38,985 bases of DNA from an archaeon (GCA_020057445.1 JAGVFV010000093.1:1-38985), one strand, 5' to 3'; positions 6,827 to 14,498 are shown, counted from the first letter of the stretch. The notes: generated by a model not told the origin, from the letters alone. Made by a program: numbers and translations.

Positions 6827-8515
6827 TCAGCTCCTCAAAAAGAATTCATCACGATTCCCAGGATCAGGCCTCTTTTCCATCCGCAAACCTGAAAGATACG
6901 GATCAGATTCCGTAATCAACTTTGCCGCATCAAAGGTCATCAAGCGATAATTGATATGGCCGCCAGGACGGACACGCAGATGCGACAAGTAACTTGCCTG
7001 CTTCGGATCACCATGCATCCACAAATTCACCCGATGCGCAAGCGGAAGGATGTTCTGCACAAACGCATGATCAACATCAGGACCGACAATCCTATGGACA
7101 CTGTCAATGAATCTGCCCGCTGCTTCGTAGTATCTGTTCATCTCATCCACGAATCCCTGCCGCTCCTTTGAAAACACGTCAAGATCAAGATACGCAGGAA
7201 TGCCGAATCCTTGGGAAAGGATGCCCTCAGCCGACTCCCTTGTCCAATCATTAGCATAAAGATTCGAAGGCAGTTGGATGAACCGTGACCAGGCGCGATG
7301 CCTGTTGAAATCGCGAAGCTCTCCAAGATACCCTTCCATCACCAGGGTCACTTCCTTCGTGCTTGCAAGCTCTGGAAGTTCCTTCACATGATTATGTGAT
7401 GAAAAGATGATCCTGCTGATGTCCTCTTTCTTCTTCCTTGGCAAGGACCGAACATATTCAAAAGTCTCCTCCCAGTTCAGATGAGGCCAGACAGAAAGCA
7501 CATACTGGCTCACCATCTTCTCAGCAGAACTCATGTCGCGTCCAAGATGAAATACGGCCTGTGCTATCGGAGGTCTCTTTATGCCTGCCCGCGGAATCAT
7601 ATCAAGGATGTCTCTTTGCAAGTACTCTTCAAGCTCTACAAGCGTGTTCCTTACAGTCATGTCTGCTTTCGTATCAAACATCAGGCTTCGCGCTTCTGCA
7701 AGGAAACCAAGCTCTGCTTCTATCTCTTGTTGAGGAGAAAGCAATGTCTCCAGTTGTACTCCGATATCTTGATAATAGGAAAGCCGCGACGCTTTCAAGC
7801 GAGAGATGAGTCGCGCAAAATCCCTTGCGCTCGTCTCAAACGCAAAGCCAGTGCCCTGGCCAAGCAGCAAGAAGTATCTTGCGCAGTCAAGGACGCGAGC
7901 GTCAAGTGATTTCTTCTCAGCGGGCGTCTGCGGCTGGAAAAACCTTTCAAAGGCAGAAGTCAATGCGTTTCGCTGTCTCTCAAAAAGCTGCAATGATAGT
8001 GACCCGAGGCCGTCGTATTCGTCTATCAATTCCCCTGATCCCTGAAGCATCTGTCCAAGCGGTTGCAGCACACTCTTGCCAAAGCGCTTCTGGTACCGCG
8101 TCGACTTCTCCTGACCAGAATTTATAACGCCATAATTGAAGATGGTCATCGGAACATGCATGGGACAATTATTGAAATGCACATCCATGCGCGCCATGTC
8201 AGCGACAGACGCATGCCCATATCCCCTGAACATCTCATCCAGTTTCTCATCAGGATTAACACCCTTCTCTCCCATCTCAACTGCAATCTCCACAGTCGAG
8301 CCAGGAGAACGGGAATGCCTTGCAGCAATCCACGCCCGATGAGCAGCCACACGCCTCTTCTCATTTGGGATGATGGAAGCAAGCTCAAGACCAGTGCCTC
8401 TATCAAGGAGCGTGATCACCTTAAGACCAGTATCCTCTGCAGCATAGGATCTCCACGCGTATATTCTGTCTTCTACAACCTGTACCAATTCCTTCTCTGG
8501 ATTCACCACAAACAT
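6827..8515 (-). CDS. Tandem ThyX-like flavin-dependent thymidylate synthase
   Basis: 562 residues, about twice the length of a normal ThyX (~220-280). The N-terminal half has HASVAD (101-106) and SGQEKSTRYQ (133-142), matching the second part of the ThyX signature RHRxxSxNExSxRY, but the RHR is replaced by YGV. The C-terminal half has FNRHRAWS (403-410), keeping RHRxxS, but loses ExSxRY. Each half also has a later helix region resembling the ThyX C-terminus (ARYFLLLGQG near 212 and LPLAHRVNLWMHG in the last third). ThyX converts dUMP to dTMP with FAD, NADPH and methylene-tetrahydrofolate; sites form between subunits, so a fused unequal pair is plausible. A leader beginning GTTGGGGGG gives the SD, with a TATA at ~8554-8562. 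It lies in an operon with the thymidylate kinase fusion. Confidence 0.82.
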   Translation of the reverse strand: MFVVNPEKELVQVVEDRIYAWRSYAAEDTGLKVITLLDRGTGLELASIIPNEKRRVAAHRAWIAARHSRSPGSTVEIAVEMGEKGVNPDEKLDEMFRGYGHASVADMARMDVHFNNCPMHVPMTIFNYGVINSGQEKSTRYQKRFGKSVLQPLGQMLQGSGELIDEYDGLGSLSLQLFERQRNALTSAFERFFQPQTPAEKKSLDARVLDCARYFLLLGQGTGFAFETSARDFARLISRLKASRLSYYQDIGVQLETLLSPQQEIEAELGFLAEARSLMFDTKADMTVRNTLVELEEYLQRDILDMIPRAGIKRPPIAQAVFHLGRDMSSAEKMVSQYVLSVWPHLNWEETFEYVRSLPRKKKEDISRIIFSSHNHVKELPELASTKEVTLVMEGYLGELRDFNRHRAWSRFIQLPSNLYANDWTRESAEGILSQGFGIPAYLDLDVFSKERQGFVDEMNRYYEAAGRFIDSVHRIVGPDVDHAFVQNILPLAHRVNLWMHGDPKQASYLSHLRVRPGGHINYRLMTFDAAKLITESDPYLSGLRMEKRPDPGNRDEFFLRS

Positions 8516-8585
8516 CCCCCCAACTCACGAATAGGAACCATGACGAACCAAAACTTTTTAAACCTTTCTTTGGTCTAACCTCTAT
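8516..8585. promoter_or_regulatory. Shared divergent promoter of the dTTP block
   Basis: CTTTTTAAACC (about 8554-8564) reads as a TATA-like box on both strands. It is about 26 bases before ATG 8586, implying a leaderless rightward mRNA, and about 40 bases before ATG 8515 on the other strand, leaving room for a short leader with the G-rich SD. Joint control of both arms is inferred. Confidence 0.55.
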
Positions 8586-9092
8586 ATGATAATAGGACTA
8601 TGCGGCACGTCAATTGCAGGAAGGGCCGAGGTCGCGGCATATCTCATCACCAAGGGATTCGCCTACCATTCCATCATGCTCGAGGTTGAGGAAGAGGCTA
8701 AGAAAAGAGGGCAGAACACGCCTGAAGGGAAAAGAAAGATACACGAAGACTGCACCAAGAGATACGGAAAAACAGTCTTCCTCAAGAGGATCATGGACAC
8801 CATCGCCAAGGACACCATCATCGACTGCATCACCGCACGCGAAGAGCTTGCGCTGCTCAAGAAGAGGAAAGACTTCTCCCTCATCGGCGTCTACTCGCCA
8901 AACGAAGTCCGCTTCATACGCGCACGCGCGCAAGAGCTCCTCGAAGAAAGCGACACAGAAAAAAGGAAGAAAATAACAGATGAGATAGCAGAACTCTCAG
9001 AACTCATGAAGCAGATGGACGCGTCCATCGTCTACCCTTCCCCACCGGCCGCAATCATCGCGAAAGTCGAAGAGATCCTCAAGCGAAAATGA
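8586..9092 (+). CDS. P-loop nucleotide-kinase-like protein with degenerate Walker A, coupled to dCMP deaminase
   Basis: 168 residues resembling adenylate-kinase/dephospho-CoA-kinase-type P-loop proteins, especially the N-terminal domain found fused to dCMP deaminase in fungi and elsewhere. The Walker A position reads GTSIAGRA (7-14): the spacing of GxxxxGK[ST] is kept, but Lys is Arg13 and Ser/Thr is Ala14, so ATP hydrolysis is doubtful. IIDCITAREELALL may correspond to the strand carrying the second conserved acidic residue. It overlaps the dCMP deaminase gene by 4 bases (ATGA), indicating translational coupling and probably a complex. It may act as a nucleotide sensor or structural partner; this is inference. 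Confidence 0.72.
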   Translation: MIIGLCGTSIAGRAEVAAYLITKGFAYHSIMLEVEEEAKKRGQNTPEGKRKIHEDCTKRYGKTVFLKRIMDTIAKDTIIDCITAREELALLKKRKDFSLIGVYSPNEVRFIRARAQELLEESDTEKRKKITDEIAELSELMKQMDASIVYPSPPAAIIAKVEEILKRK

Positions 9093-9574
9093 CAAAAGAC
9101 AACCGCCCATCATGGGATGAATACTTCATGAACATAGCACGGGCAGTCGCGCTTCGCGCAACCTGCGACCGAGGAAAAAGCGGCTGTGTCCTTGTAAAAA
9201 ACAAAAGAATTCTCTCGACAGGATATGTCGGAAGCCCCATAGGCCTTCCCCACTGCGATGAGATAGGCCACTTCATGAAGACAGTCTACGACAAAGAAGG
9301 CCACGAAAGCCAGCACTGCGTCCGTACAACGCATGCGGAGATGAACGCGATCGTCCAGGCGGCACGCCACGGCATATCCATAGACGGGGCGACCATCTAC
9401 TGCAAGATGGAACCCTGCCTTGACTGCGCAAAGGCGATCATCAATTCAGGGGTCAAACGCGTTGTCTGCGAGAGGAAATACCACGCAGCAGAGACCACCC
9501 GCGAGTTCTTCAAGGACGCGGGGGTCGAGCTTGTCGTGCTGAACCCTGAAGTGGAGAAGTACGAGAACCAATAA
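9089..9574 (+). CDS. dCMP deaminase
   Basis: 161 residues of the zinc-dependent cytidine/dCMP deaminase family. Zinc ligands and the catalytic Glu are in HAE (82-84) and PCLDC (109-113). The preceding insertion with Cys56, His61 and SQHC (74-77) is typical of dCMP deaminases, which often bind a second zinc there. It converts dCMP to dUMP, the substrate of the ThyX-like enzyme encoded on the other side of the divergent promoter. The start overlaps the upstream stop by 4 bases. Confidence 0.93.
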   Translation: MTKDNRPSWDEYFMNIARAVALRATCDRGKSGCVLVKNKRILSTGYVGSPIGLPHCDEIGHFMKTVYDKEGHESQHCVRTTHAEMNAIVQAARHGISIDGATIYCKMEPCLDCAKAIINSGVKRVVCERKYHAAETTREFFKDAGVELVVLNPEVEKYENQ

Positions 9575-9673
9575 GACATGGTCACGCCCTCATGATATAG
9601 TTTCTTCTTGAAAATGTACCAATGTCCACGCATCGAAAGTTTTATTATCAAATCCCCTATTTGCCGTTAATTG

Positions 9674-10930
9674 ATGAAGACCATTTTCAACAAGGAAACA
9701 TTCTCCTGGTCACTCTACGACTTTGCCAATTCTGCCTATGTCGTCATCATCCTGAGCTTTGTCTTTCCTATCTTCTTCAAAGAAGTGCTCGTCGGTGGAA
9801 AGTATGGGGACTTTTGGTGGGGATTTGCCGTCAGCGTCTCCATCCTTGTGGGAGCGCTACTCTCACCCTTCATCGGAGCCCTGGCTGATGCGAGCAGCAG
9901 AAAAAAACAGCTCTTCATGTTCTGTGCTCTTATCGCAATTATGGGGACTGCACTGTTCTTCTTCTTGCCAAAAGGAGCATTGCTCATCATCCTTCTCCTC
10001 TTCATAACAACCAATGTATTTTTTGAGCTTGCCCAAACAATCTATGATTCCTTTCTCATCCAAGTGAGTAGTCCAAAACACCGCGGTAAAGTATCTGGTT
10101 TTGCATGGGGATTTGGCTACATTGGAGGTGTCGCAGCGTTGCTCCTCTTGCGCCCATTCTTCCAAGGAGGGTTTGACCACAACGAAATCATGTTCAGGCT
10201 CACCTTTCCTTTGACAGCGGCATTCTTCCTCCTCTTTTCCTTGCCCATGTTTTTCTTTCTTCGAAGAGCAGCTCTGCAGAAAAAAATCGTCCTCAGACAA
10301 GGGGTACGCCGCGTTCTTGCAACACTCAAACACTCCAGGCAACACTCGACTGCATTCCTCTTCCTTCTGGGAGCAATCCTCATGAATGACGCGCTCGTCA
10401 CCATCTTCGTATTTCTTCCCCTCTTTGCACGACAAACCATGAACTTGACTATTGTTGAAATACTCACCATGATCATTGTCGTTCAGATCATTGCGTTCCC
10501 GGCAGCCTATTTTGGAGGGCGGCTGAGCGACCGTTTCGGACCAAAAAACATCCTTCTGGGAACAATCTTCCTTTGGGCATTTGTCATCCTTTATATTGCG
10601 ACAGTCACGACAAGAGACGCCTTCTATGTTGGTGCCATCATTACCGGCCTCATCGTCGGAAGCAGCCAATCCATAATCCGGTCGTGGTACTCCCATCTTG
10701 TCCCTGCGAAGCAACAAGCAGAATTCTTTGGATTCAACGGCTTTGCCAGCAAGATTGCAGCCACCATTGGTCCTGTCCTCTTCGGCATCGTCTCCTCAGT
10801 CACAGGAAACCAAAGGCTTGCACTCCTCACACTCCTTCCCTTCTTTATCGGAGCATTCTACTTCTTTGCAAGGACGCCAGAACCAGAATGTATCTCTTTG
10901 AGCAAGAGATCAGCAACATATCATTCCTAA
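9674..10930 (+). CDS. MFS transporter, UMF1 (Atg22-like) family
   Basis: 418 residues with about 12 hydrophobic segments. The N-terminal WSLYDFANSAYVV and the conserved loop ADASSRKKQ mark the UMF1/Atg22 branch, whose eukaryotic members export amino acids from the vacuole; substrates of the prokaryotic members are unknown. A second-half loop GGRLSDRFGPK is the usual MFS repeat motif. The start is ATG 9674, with a TATA-like TTTTATTA near 9639-9646 giving a nearly leaderless mRNA; the TTG just before it is less likely. It is convergent with the DUF167 gene, with 28 bases between. Confidence 0.88.
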   Translation: MKTIFNKETFSWSLYDFANSAYVVIILSFVFPIFFKEVLVGGKYGDFWWGFAVSVSILVGALLSPFIGALADASSRKKQLFMFCALIAIMGTALFFFLPKGALLIILLLFITTNVFFELAQTIYDSFLIQVSSPKHRGKVSGFAWGFGYIGGVAALLLLRPFFQGGFDHNEIMFRLTFPLTAAFFLLFSLPMFFFLRRAALQKKIVLRQGVRRVLATLKHSRQHSTAFLFLLGAILMNDALVTIFVFLPLFARQTMNLTIVEILTMIIVVQIIAFPAAYFGGRLSDRFGPKNILLGTIFLWAFVILYIATVTTRDAFYVGAIITGLIVGSSQSIIRSWYSHLVPAKQQAEFFGFNGFASKIAATIGPVLFGIVSSVTGNQRLALLTLLPFFIGAFYFFARTPEPECISLSKRSATYHS

Positions 10931-10958
10931 CAAATGAAAAAAGGATGAGGATTTCCGT

Positions 10959-11189
10959 CTATATTTTGCACGGCTGATCGATGTACTCAACAATCTTCTC
11001 CTTGCTCGCAAGTCCCGACTTGATCCTCACCTTTGTCTTGAACTCCTTTGAGAGGAACCGAATCAGTTCCTTGTTCGCCTTGTTCTTATCCGGCGGAGCG
11101 GCGACTGCGACCTTGAGAAAACCATCACCACGCTCGAGGATCTCTGACTTATTCGCGTTTGGCTTGACAAGAATTCTCAATGTTGTCAT
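10959..11189 (-). CDS. DUF167 (YggU-like) small protein
   Basis: 76 residues, a complete DUF167/UPF0235 protein: VKPNANKSEI, then VAAPPDKNKANKELIRFLSKEF and the strand-forming KVRIKSGLASKEKIVEY. Structures of the family show a small alpha/beta fold; the function is unknown. A minus-strand TATA (about 11207-11216) lies at leaderless distance from the ATG. Confidence 0.9.
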   Translation of the reverse strand: MTTLRILVKPNANKSEILERGDGFLKVAVAAPPDKNKANKELIRFLSKEFKTKVRIKSGLASKEKIVEYIDQPCKI

Positions 11190-11243
11190 ATGAGAAAAAT
11201 TTGCTCTCGTAATATAAATACTCTTCGAGAACGATATCGCCTT

Positions 11244-11303
11244 GCAGCCTACGGCTGCTGCCCTGGCGCTATGCGCCAGGCAAAGTCGCCGCCCAAAGGG
11301 CGG
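11244..11303. repeat. Three adjacent GC-rich triloop hairpins
   Basis: Three perfect hairpins with 3-base loops follow each other: GCAGCC/GGCTGC (11244-11258), CCTGGCGC/GCGCCAGG (11262-11280) and CCGCCC/GGGCGG (11289-11303). They lie between the 5' end of the DUF167 gene and the 3' end of the secreted-protein gene, beyond the T tracts that would end the latter transcript on the minus strand. They could be a REP-like repeat, a processed RNA, or an insulator of mRNA ends. Confidence 0.7.
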
Positions 11304-11320
11304 AAAAAATCAAAAAAAGT

Positions 11321-11929
11321 TTACAATTTCAGTTGTACGCCGACAGCATAACTTGGTCCTTCCTGCCAAGGATACCCATCGACACGAACGATGCCTGAGA
11401 TGCCTTTCCCTAGGTCGATGCAGCCGGTGACTTCTCCGGAATAGTCGATGTCGCCATCTGCCGCGTCGTCCACGTTTCCCCACGCATTCAGGCCGACCCT
11501 CCCTTTTCCACCATAGAGGACGAGTCCTGCATGCGGATCAAGCTTTCCCGATTGTACGCTTTCTGTCGATGCAGGAGAAACCTGAACCTGTCCACCTGCT
11601 GGTCCTACACTGAAGTTCTTCGTCGCCATACCTCTGACGAGGTCATCTACTCCTGTCCCTGTTGTCGCTTCTCCGCCAAGACCTATACCATGGCCAACAG
11701 GCGCAGTCGCACATACTTTTCCGAAGTATGTCTCTCCATCACCCTGTGTGTCCCCATATAGGCTGATAAAGCCATATGTGTTGTCTGATCCGCGTTCGAT
11801 GCGCACTTCACTTGTTTCAGTCTTAGGGTTGTATGTGCCTGAAATCTGTTGCCAGACATCTGCAAGTGCTTCTCTTGCTGCTGCGGCAGTGAGGGCCGCC
11901 GCGATTCCTATTGCGTAGATTGTTTTCAT
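11321..11929 (-). CDS. Secreted beta-strand-rich protein of unknown function
   Basis: 202 residues from ATG 11929. It starts with a cleavable-looking signal peptide (MKTIYAIGIAAALTAAAAREALA, cleavage probably after ALA). The mature part is rich in Gly and in alternating hydrophobic/polar strands, has only two cysteines, and ends with AVGVQLKL. The pattern recalls a beta-barrel or beta-sandwich, but I recognise no family. I prefer 11929 over ATG 11947 because AAAGGTG is a good SD at the right distance. A TATA box and a palindrome lie upstream, between it and a TrmB-type regulator, which probably controls it. T tracts near 11305-11318 on the minus strand would terminate it. Confidence 0.75.
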   Translation of the reverse strand: MKTIYAIGIAAALTAAAAREALADVWQQISGTYNPKTETSEVRIERGSDNTYGFISLYGDTQGDGETYFGKVCATAPVGHGIGLGGEATTGTGVDDLVRGMATKNFSVGPAGGQVQVSPASTESVQSGKLDPHAGLVLYGGKGRVGLNAWGNVDDAADGDIDYSGEVTGCIDLGKGISGIVRVDGYPWQEGPSYAVGVQLKL

Positions 11930-11959
11930 GGTAACACCTTTTTTCATATACGAATTTTA

Positions 11960-11991
11960 TAACTACTATATCGTAGTTAAAGTATATAAAT
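11960..11991. promoter_or_regulatory. Palindromic operator and shared TATA between secreted protein and TrmB regulator
   Basis: TAACTAC-TATATC-GTAGTTA (11960-11979) is a perfect 7-bp inverted repeat with a 6-base centre. It directly adjoins the near-symmetrical TATATAAATA (11982-11991). For leftward transcription of the secreted-protein gene the palindrome lies between the TATA box and the expected start site, where a bound protein would block polymerase. The neighbouring TrmB-type regulator is the obvious candidate ligand; this is inference. Confidence 0.55.
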
Positions 11992-12028
11992 ATTACCTAC
12001 CCCTGAGGGGGGAGAAACAGAAAGATTT

Positions 12029-13228
12029 ATGAAGGAAAACCGCTCACGAGACATCATGAACACAGCACTCCTCGAGGAAATAGGTCTCACCAAGGCAGAA
12101 ATCAAGGTGTACCTTGCACTCCTTGAACTTGGCAGCTCCACTACTGGACCTATCGTCGAGAAGTCCGGAGCCTCAAGCTCCAAGATATATGAGATACTTG
12201 ACAAGCTCATGCAAAAAGGGCTTGCTACACAAGTCATCGAAGCGCATACCAAGTACTTTGAGGCAGTCTCGCCAGAACGACTATTGGATTATCTAGAAGA
12301 GAAACAAAGAGACATCGCGAAAAAGAAAGAAGAGCTAAAAGGCATCATTCCCGAACTAAAACTCAAGTACACCCTTGCCGAGCACAAGAAAGACGCAAAG
12401 ATCTTTCGAGGGATGAAAGGCATGGAGAGCGCGTTCGCTGAAGCGATAAAAGAATTAAAGCGCGGAGAAAGATACCAAGTCATCGGCGTTCCTGCGCGCT
12501 CAGAGGCAGTCAACCGGTTCTTCATCCATTTCAACAAGGAGATTGCAAAAGCAGGATTGGGAGCGAATATACTCTTCGATGAGACTGCACGAAAAGATCC
12601 GCAATCAAGAAAAGAGAATCTCCCCTCTGGTGAAATCAAGTTCCTTCCCAAAGGCAGCCTCACTCCCGCCGCGATCAACATCTTCAAGGAAAGCACCATC
12701 ATCTTTCCTGCAGAAGGAGGAGACGAGCCATTGCTCATCATGATTAAGGGAAAGGATGTGGCTGATTCATTCCGGTCCCAGTTCAACATCCTCTGGAACC
12801 AGCAAGCGATTGTCATGACCGGACTTGATGGGCCACGGAAAGTCATCAACGGCATCCTCGAATCAGGAGGGAACAATGTCGCAATAGGGGTGCAACAAAA
12901 ACATTATCTTGACCGAATCCCCGAGACTATGGAACACTTCTTTACCGAATACGCCACCAAAGGATACAAAGGAAGAATCCTTGTAAAAGAAGGAGACATA
13001 TTAAAACTAAAAACAAAGGGGAAAACAATCATCGGACCGCCATATGGCGAAGAAATACGATACTTACCAAAAGAATTCATATCCCCGCTTGCGATCGAAG
13101 TCTATGGCAATACTGTCGGGTTAATCGATTGGACAGAGCCAATAACGACAATCATCATCGAGAAGAAAGAGATCGCGGATGGATTCATCAAATATTTTGA
13201 TGCGCTCTGGAAGATCGCAAGACCCTAG
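12029..13228 (+). CDS. TrmB-family transcriptional regulator with two sensor-like repeats
   Basis: 399 residues. The N-terminal winged helix (IGLTKAEIKVYLALLELG, then VEKSGASSSKIYEILDKL) is typical TrmB. A coiled coil (~85-115) follows, then two related alpha/beta units: KIFRGMKGMESAF...ERYQVIGVPAR (from ~128) and a second from about 272 (ILESGGNNVAIGVQQK). Each ends with a similar segment (GKDVADSFRSQFNILWN and KKEIADGFIKYFDALWK). Single-unit TrmB proteins are ~250 residues, so this is an internally duplicated form. Many TrmB proteins bind sugars; no ligand can be read here. ATG 12029 is the first in the expected transcript; ATG 12056 is an alternative closer to the family start. Confidence 0.87.
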   Translation: MKENRSRDIMNTALLEEIGLTKAEIKVYLALLELGSSTTGPIVEKSGASSSKIYEILDKLMQKGLATQVIEAHTKYFEAVSPERLLDYLEEKQRDIAKKKEELKGIIPELKLKYTLAEHKKDAKIFRGMKGMESAFAEAIKELKRGERYQVIGVPARSEAVNRFFIHFNKEIAKAGLGANILFDETARKDPQSRKENLPSGEIKFLPKGSLTPAAINIFKESTIIFPAEGGDEPLLIMIKGKDVADSFRSQFNILWNQQAIVMTGLDGPRKVINGILESGGNNVAIGVQQKHYLDRIPETMEHFFTEYATKGYKGRILVKEGDILKLKTKGKTIIGPPYGEEIRYLPKEFISPLAIEVYGNTVGLIDWTEPITTIIIEKKEIADGFIKYFDALWKIARP

Positions 13229-13536
13229 CTATACTCTCTCCACGTGTACTTGCACTTTGTGCAGCGGAAAAACCGAGTCTCTGGCTCGTCGCCTGCGCGG
13301 GTCTGGATGAGCCAATAGAATGCCTTCTTGTTCTTGCACTTTGCGCATTCAGTATCAGTGATCGGAAGCGTGTTCTCCTGTTCAGGAACAACCTCGATAT
13401 CCTTCTCTTTATTCAAGGTCTCTTTGATCGTCGCATCCTTCACGTCCTTCAGAGTATAGCCGCAGGAGCAGTGCAATACCTTCTTGTTCTTGTCCTTCTT
13501 CGGACGAAGGATGCTACCGCACTTCGGACAAAACAT
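13225..13536 (-). CDS. Transcription factor S (TFS; TFIIS/RpoM-like)
   Basis: 103 residues. The N-terminal zinc ribbon is MFCPKCG with a later CSCG; the C-terminal ribbon is ECAKCKNK...FFRCTKCKYTW, with the catalytic acidic pair of the TFIIS hairpin in RAGDEPETRF. It stimulates RNA cleavage in backtracked RNA polymerase. I start it at ATG 13536, since MFCPKCG is the conserved start and the minus-strand TATA (about 13564-13573) makes the mRNA almost leaderless; an in-frame extension upstream runs into the inverted-repeat element and is spurious. It overlaps the TrmB stop by 4 bases. Confidence 0.93.
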   Translation of the reverse strand: MFCPKCGSILRPKKDKNKKVLHCSCGYTLKDVKDATIKETLNKEKDIEVVPEQENTLPITDTECAKCKNKKAFYWLIQTRAGDEPETRFFRCTKCKYTWREYS

Positions 13537-13594
13537 CATGCTTCTGGAAAAGAGTCCCGGCCGATTTAAAAAGTTATTGTAAATGCAAGAACTG

Positions 13595-13741
13595 CTCTTA
13601 TCGTATTTGTTTAGCACCTTCGAAATCCTCGATGTGGCATCTTAAGGCGCTGCGTCCCCGTGGGGGCAACCCCCCGCAACGCGCTAGAGTATGAATAAAA
13701 AGGGATTTCGACCTTAGGGTGCTAAACAAATACCTCTTATC
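13595..13741. mobile_element. 131-bp MITE-like inverted-repeat element with 8-bp target-site duplication
   Basis: The element spans 13603-13733. Its ends are perfect 16-bp inverted repeats, GTATTTGTTTAGCACC (13603-13618) and its complement (13718-13733), with a second inner pair CGAAATCC (13621-13628) and GGATTTCG (13703-13710). The middle holds a GC-rich imperfect hairpin (GCGCTGCG...CGCAACGCGC) with smaller C/G-run hairpins. It is flanked by the exact direct repeat CTCTTATC (13595-13602 and 13734-13741), as expected of a target duplication. It has no coding capacity, so it would be a non-autonomous element. The right-hand duplication contains the stop codon of the signal peptidase gene. Confidence 0.8.
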
Positions 13742-14498
13742 TTATGAACGGCGCCACCAGATACTCAGTAAACCATATCTTAACATACCCAAGATAAGGG
13801 ATCTTAAAGACAGCCCTTCCAAGGAGCTGTGTCTCAGAGACAGCCTTCTCATTCAACAGGCCGTCATCGATCTGGTTCTTATTATGATCCCCCTTTGTCT
13901 CAAAATATATCTTCTCCTCCTGACGTACACGGATCACCCGATGGATGATGGGATACGGCTTCTTCGAATCAAACACGATCACATCACCAGTCTCAACCTT
14001 CTCTGGCTTGACGCCAAAGAGCACCATAATATCACCGCGATTAAACCCGTTCTTGAAAGGGAATTCCCGAAATTCCTTCTTCGTGATATTCCCTTGCCCA
14101 TACCAGGACTCCTGGGTGCACAAGCACCTTGCCCCGCAGGTCGGCGGCCCGCAGAGTGCCTCGCTCTGCCACCACTCATCAAAAGGACCCTGGTGCTCCA
14201 TGCTTCCAGACACGACAGCGACGACCGGAAAGCTCGTGCTGAAGATAAGGCCAAGACCAGGATAGATGATGAACTTGATCAGCACGAACGCAAGGATGAG
14301 ATTCACAAACCAGCTCAGCACAGAATCATCATACCAGATGAAATACCACGACTTCTTCAGGAAACGCACCACCTTTTTCGCATCAGTAGGATGCTTCCAC
14401 GCCAGCGTCTTCTCCTTCTTCTCCTGTTTTTTCCTTGCCCGATCCTTCATATATTCAAGATTCTCCATGCGTCTTAAAAAGCTTGCGCTTTTGACCAC
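13737..14498 (-). CDS. Signal peptidase I, archaeal/ER type, with a four-cysteine insertion
   Basis: 253 residues from a GTG (ATG 14468 is an alternative). A cytoplasmic basic region is followed by a membrane segment (~62-80). Catalytic Ser99 lies in VSGSM; His186 in PIIHRV replaces the bacterial Lys, as in archaeal and ER enzymes; KGDHN (202-206) and ID after it carry the conserved Asp residues. Between Ser99 and the next conserved box (NRGDIMVLFG) is an insertion of ~45 residues with four cysteines (116, 121, 125, 127), possibly metal-binding or disulfide-bonded. It would cleave signal peptides of the many exported proteins here. The stop codon lies inside the target duplication of the adjacent mobile element. 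A TATA (TTTAAATG, ~14529-14537, minus strand) serves it. Confidence 0.9.
   Translation of the reverse strand: MVKSASFLRRMENLEYMKDRARKKQEKKEKTLAWKHPTDAKKVVRFLKKSWYFIWYDDSVLSWFVNLILAFVLIKFIIYPGLGLIFSTSFPVVAVVSGSMEHQGPFDEWWQSEALCGPPTCGARCLCTQESWYGQGNITKKEFREFPFKNGFNRGDIMVLFGVKPEKVETGDVIVFDSKKPYPIIHRVIRVRQEEKIYFETKGDHNKNQIDDGLLNEKAVSETQLLGRAVFKIPYLGYVKIWFTEYLVAPFIR

Noticed and set aside
9863..10717. 284-codon open frame antisense to the MFS gene
   Set aside because: Its product is rich in Cys, Asp and Glu with no domain, and the sense strand has a clear membrane transporter; it is a shadow frame.
13719..14477. 252-codon plus-strand frame beginning MLNKY, and the extended TFS frame also beginning MLNKY
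   Set aside because: The identical beginnings come from the terminal inverted repeats of the small mobile element; the rest is antisense to signal peptidase.
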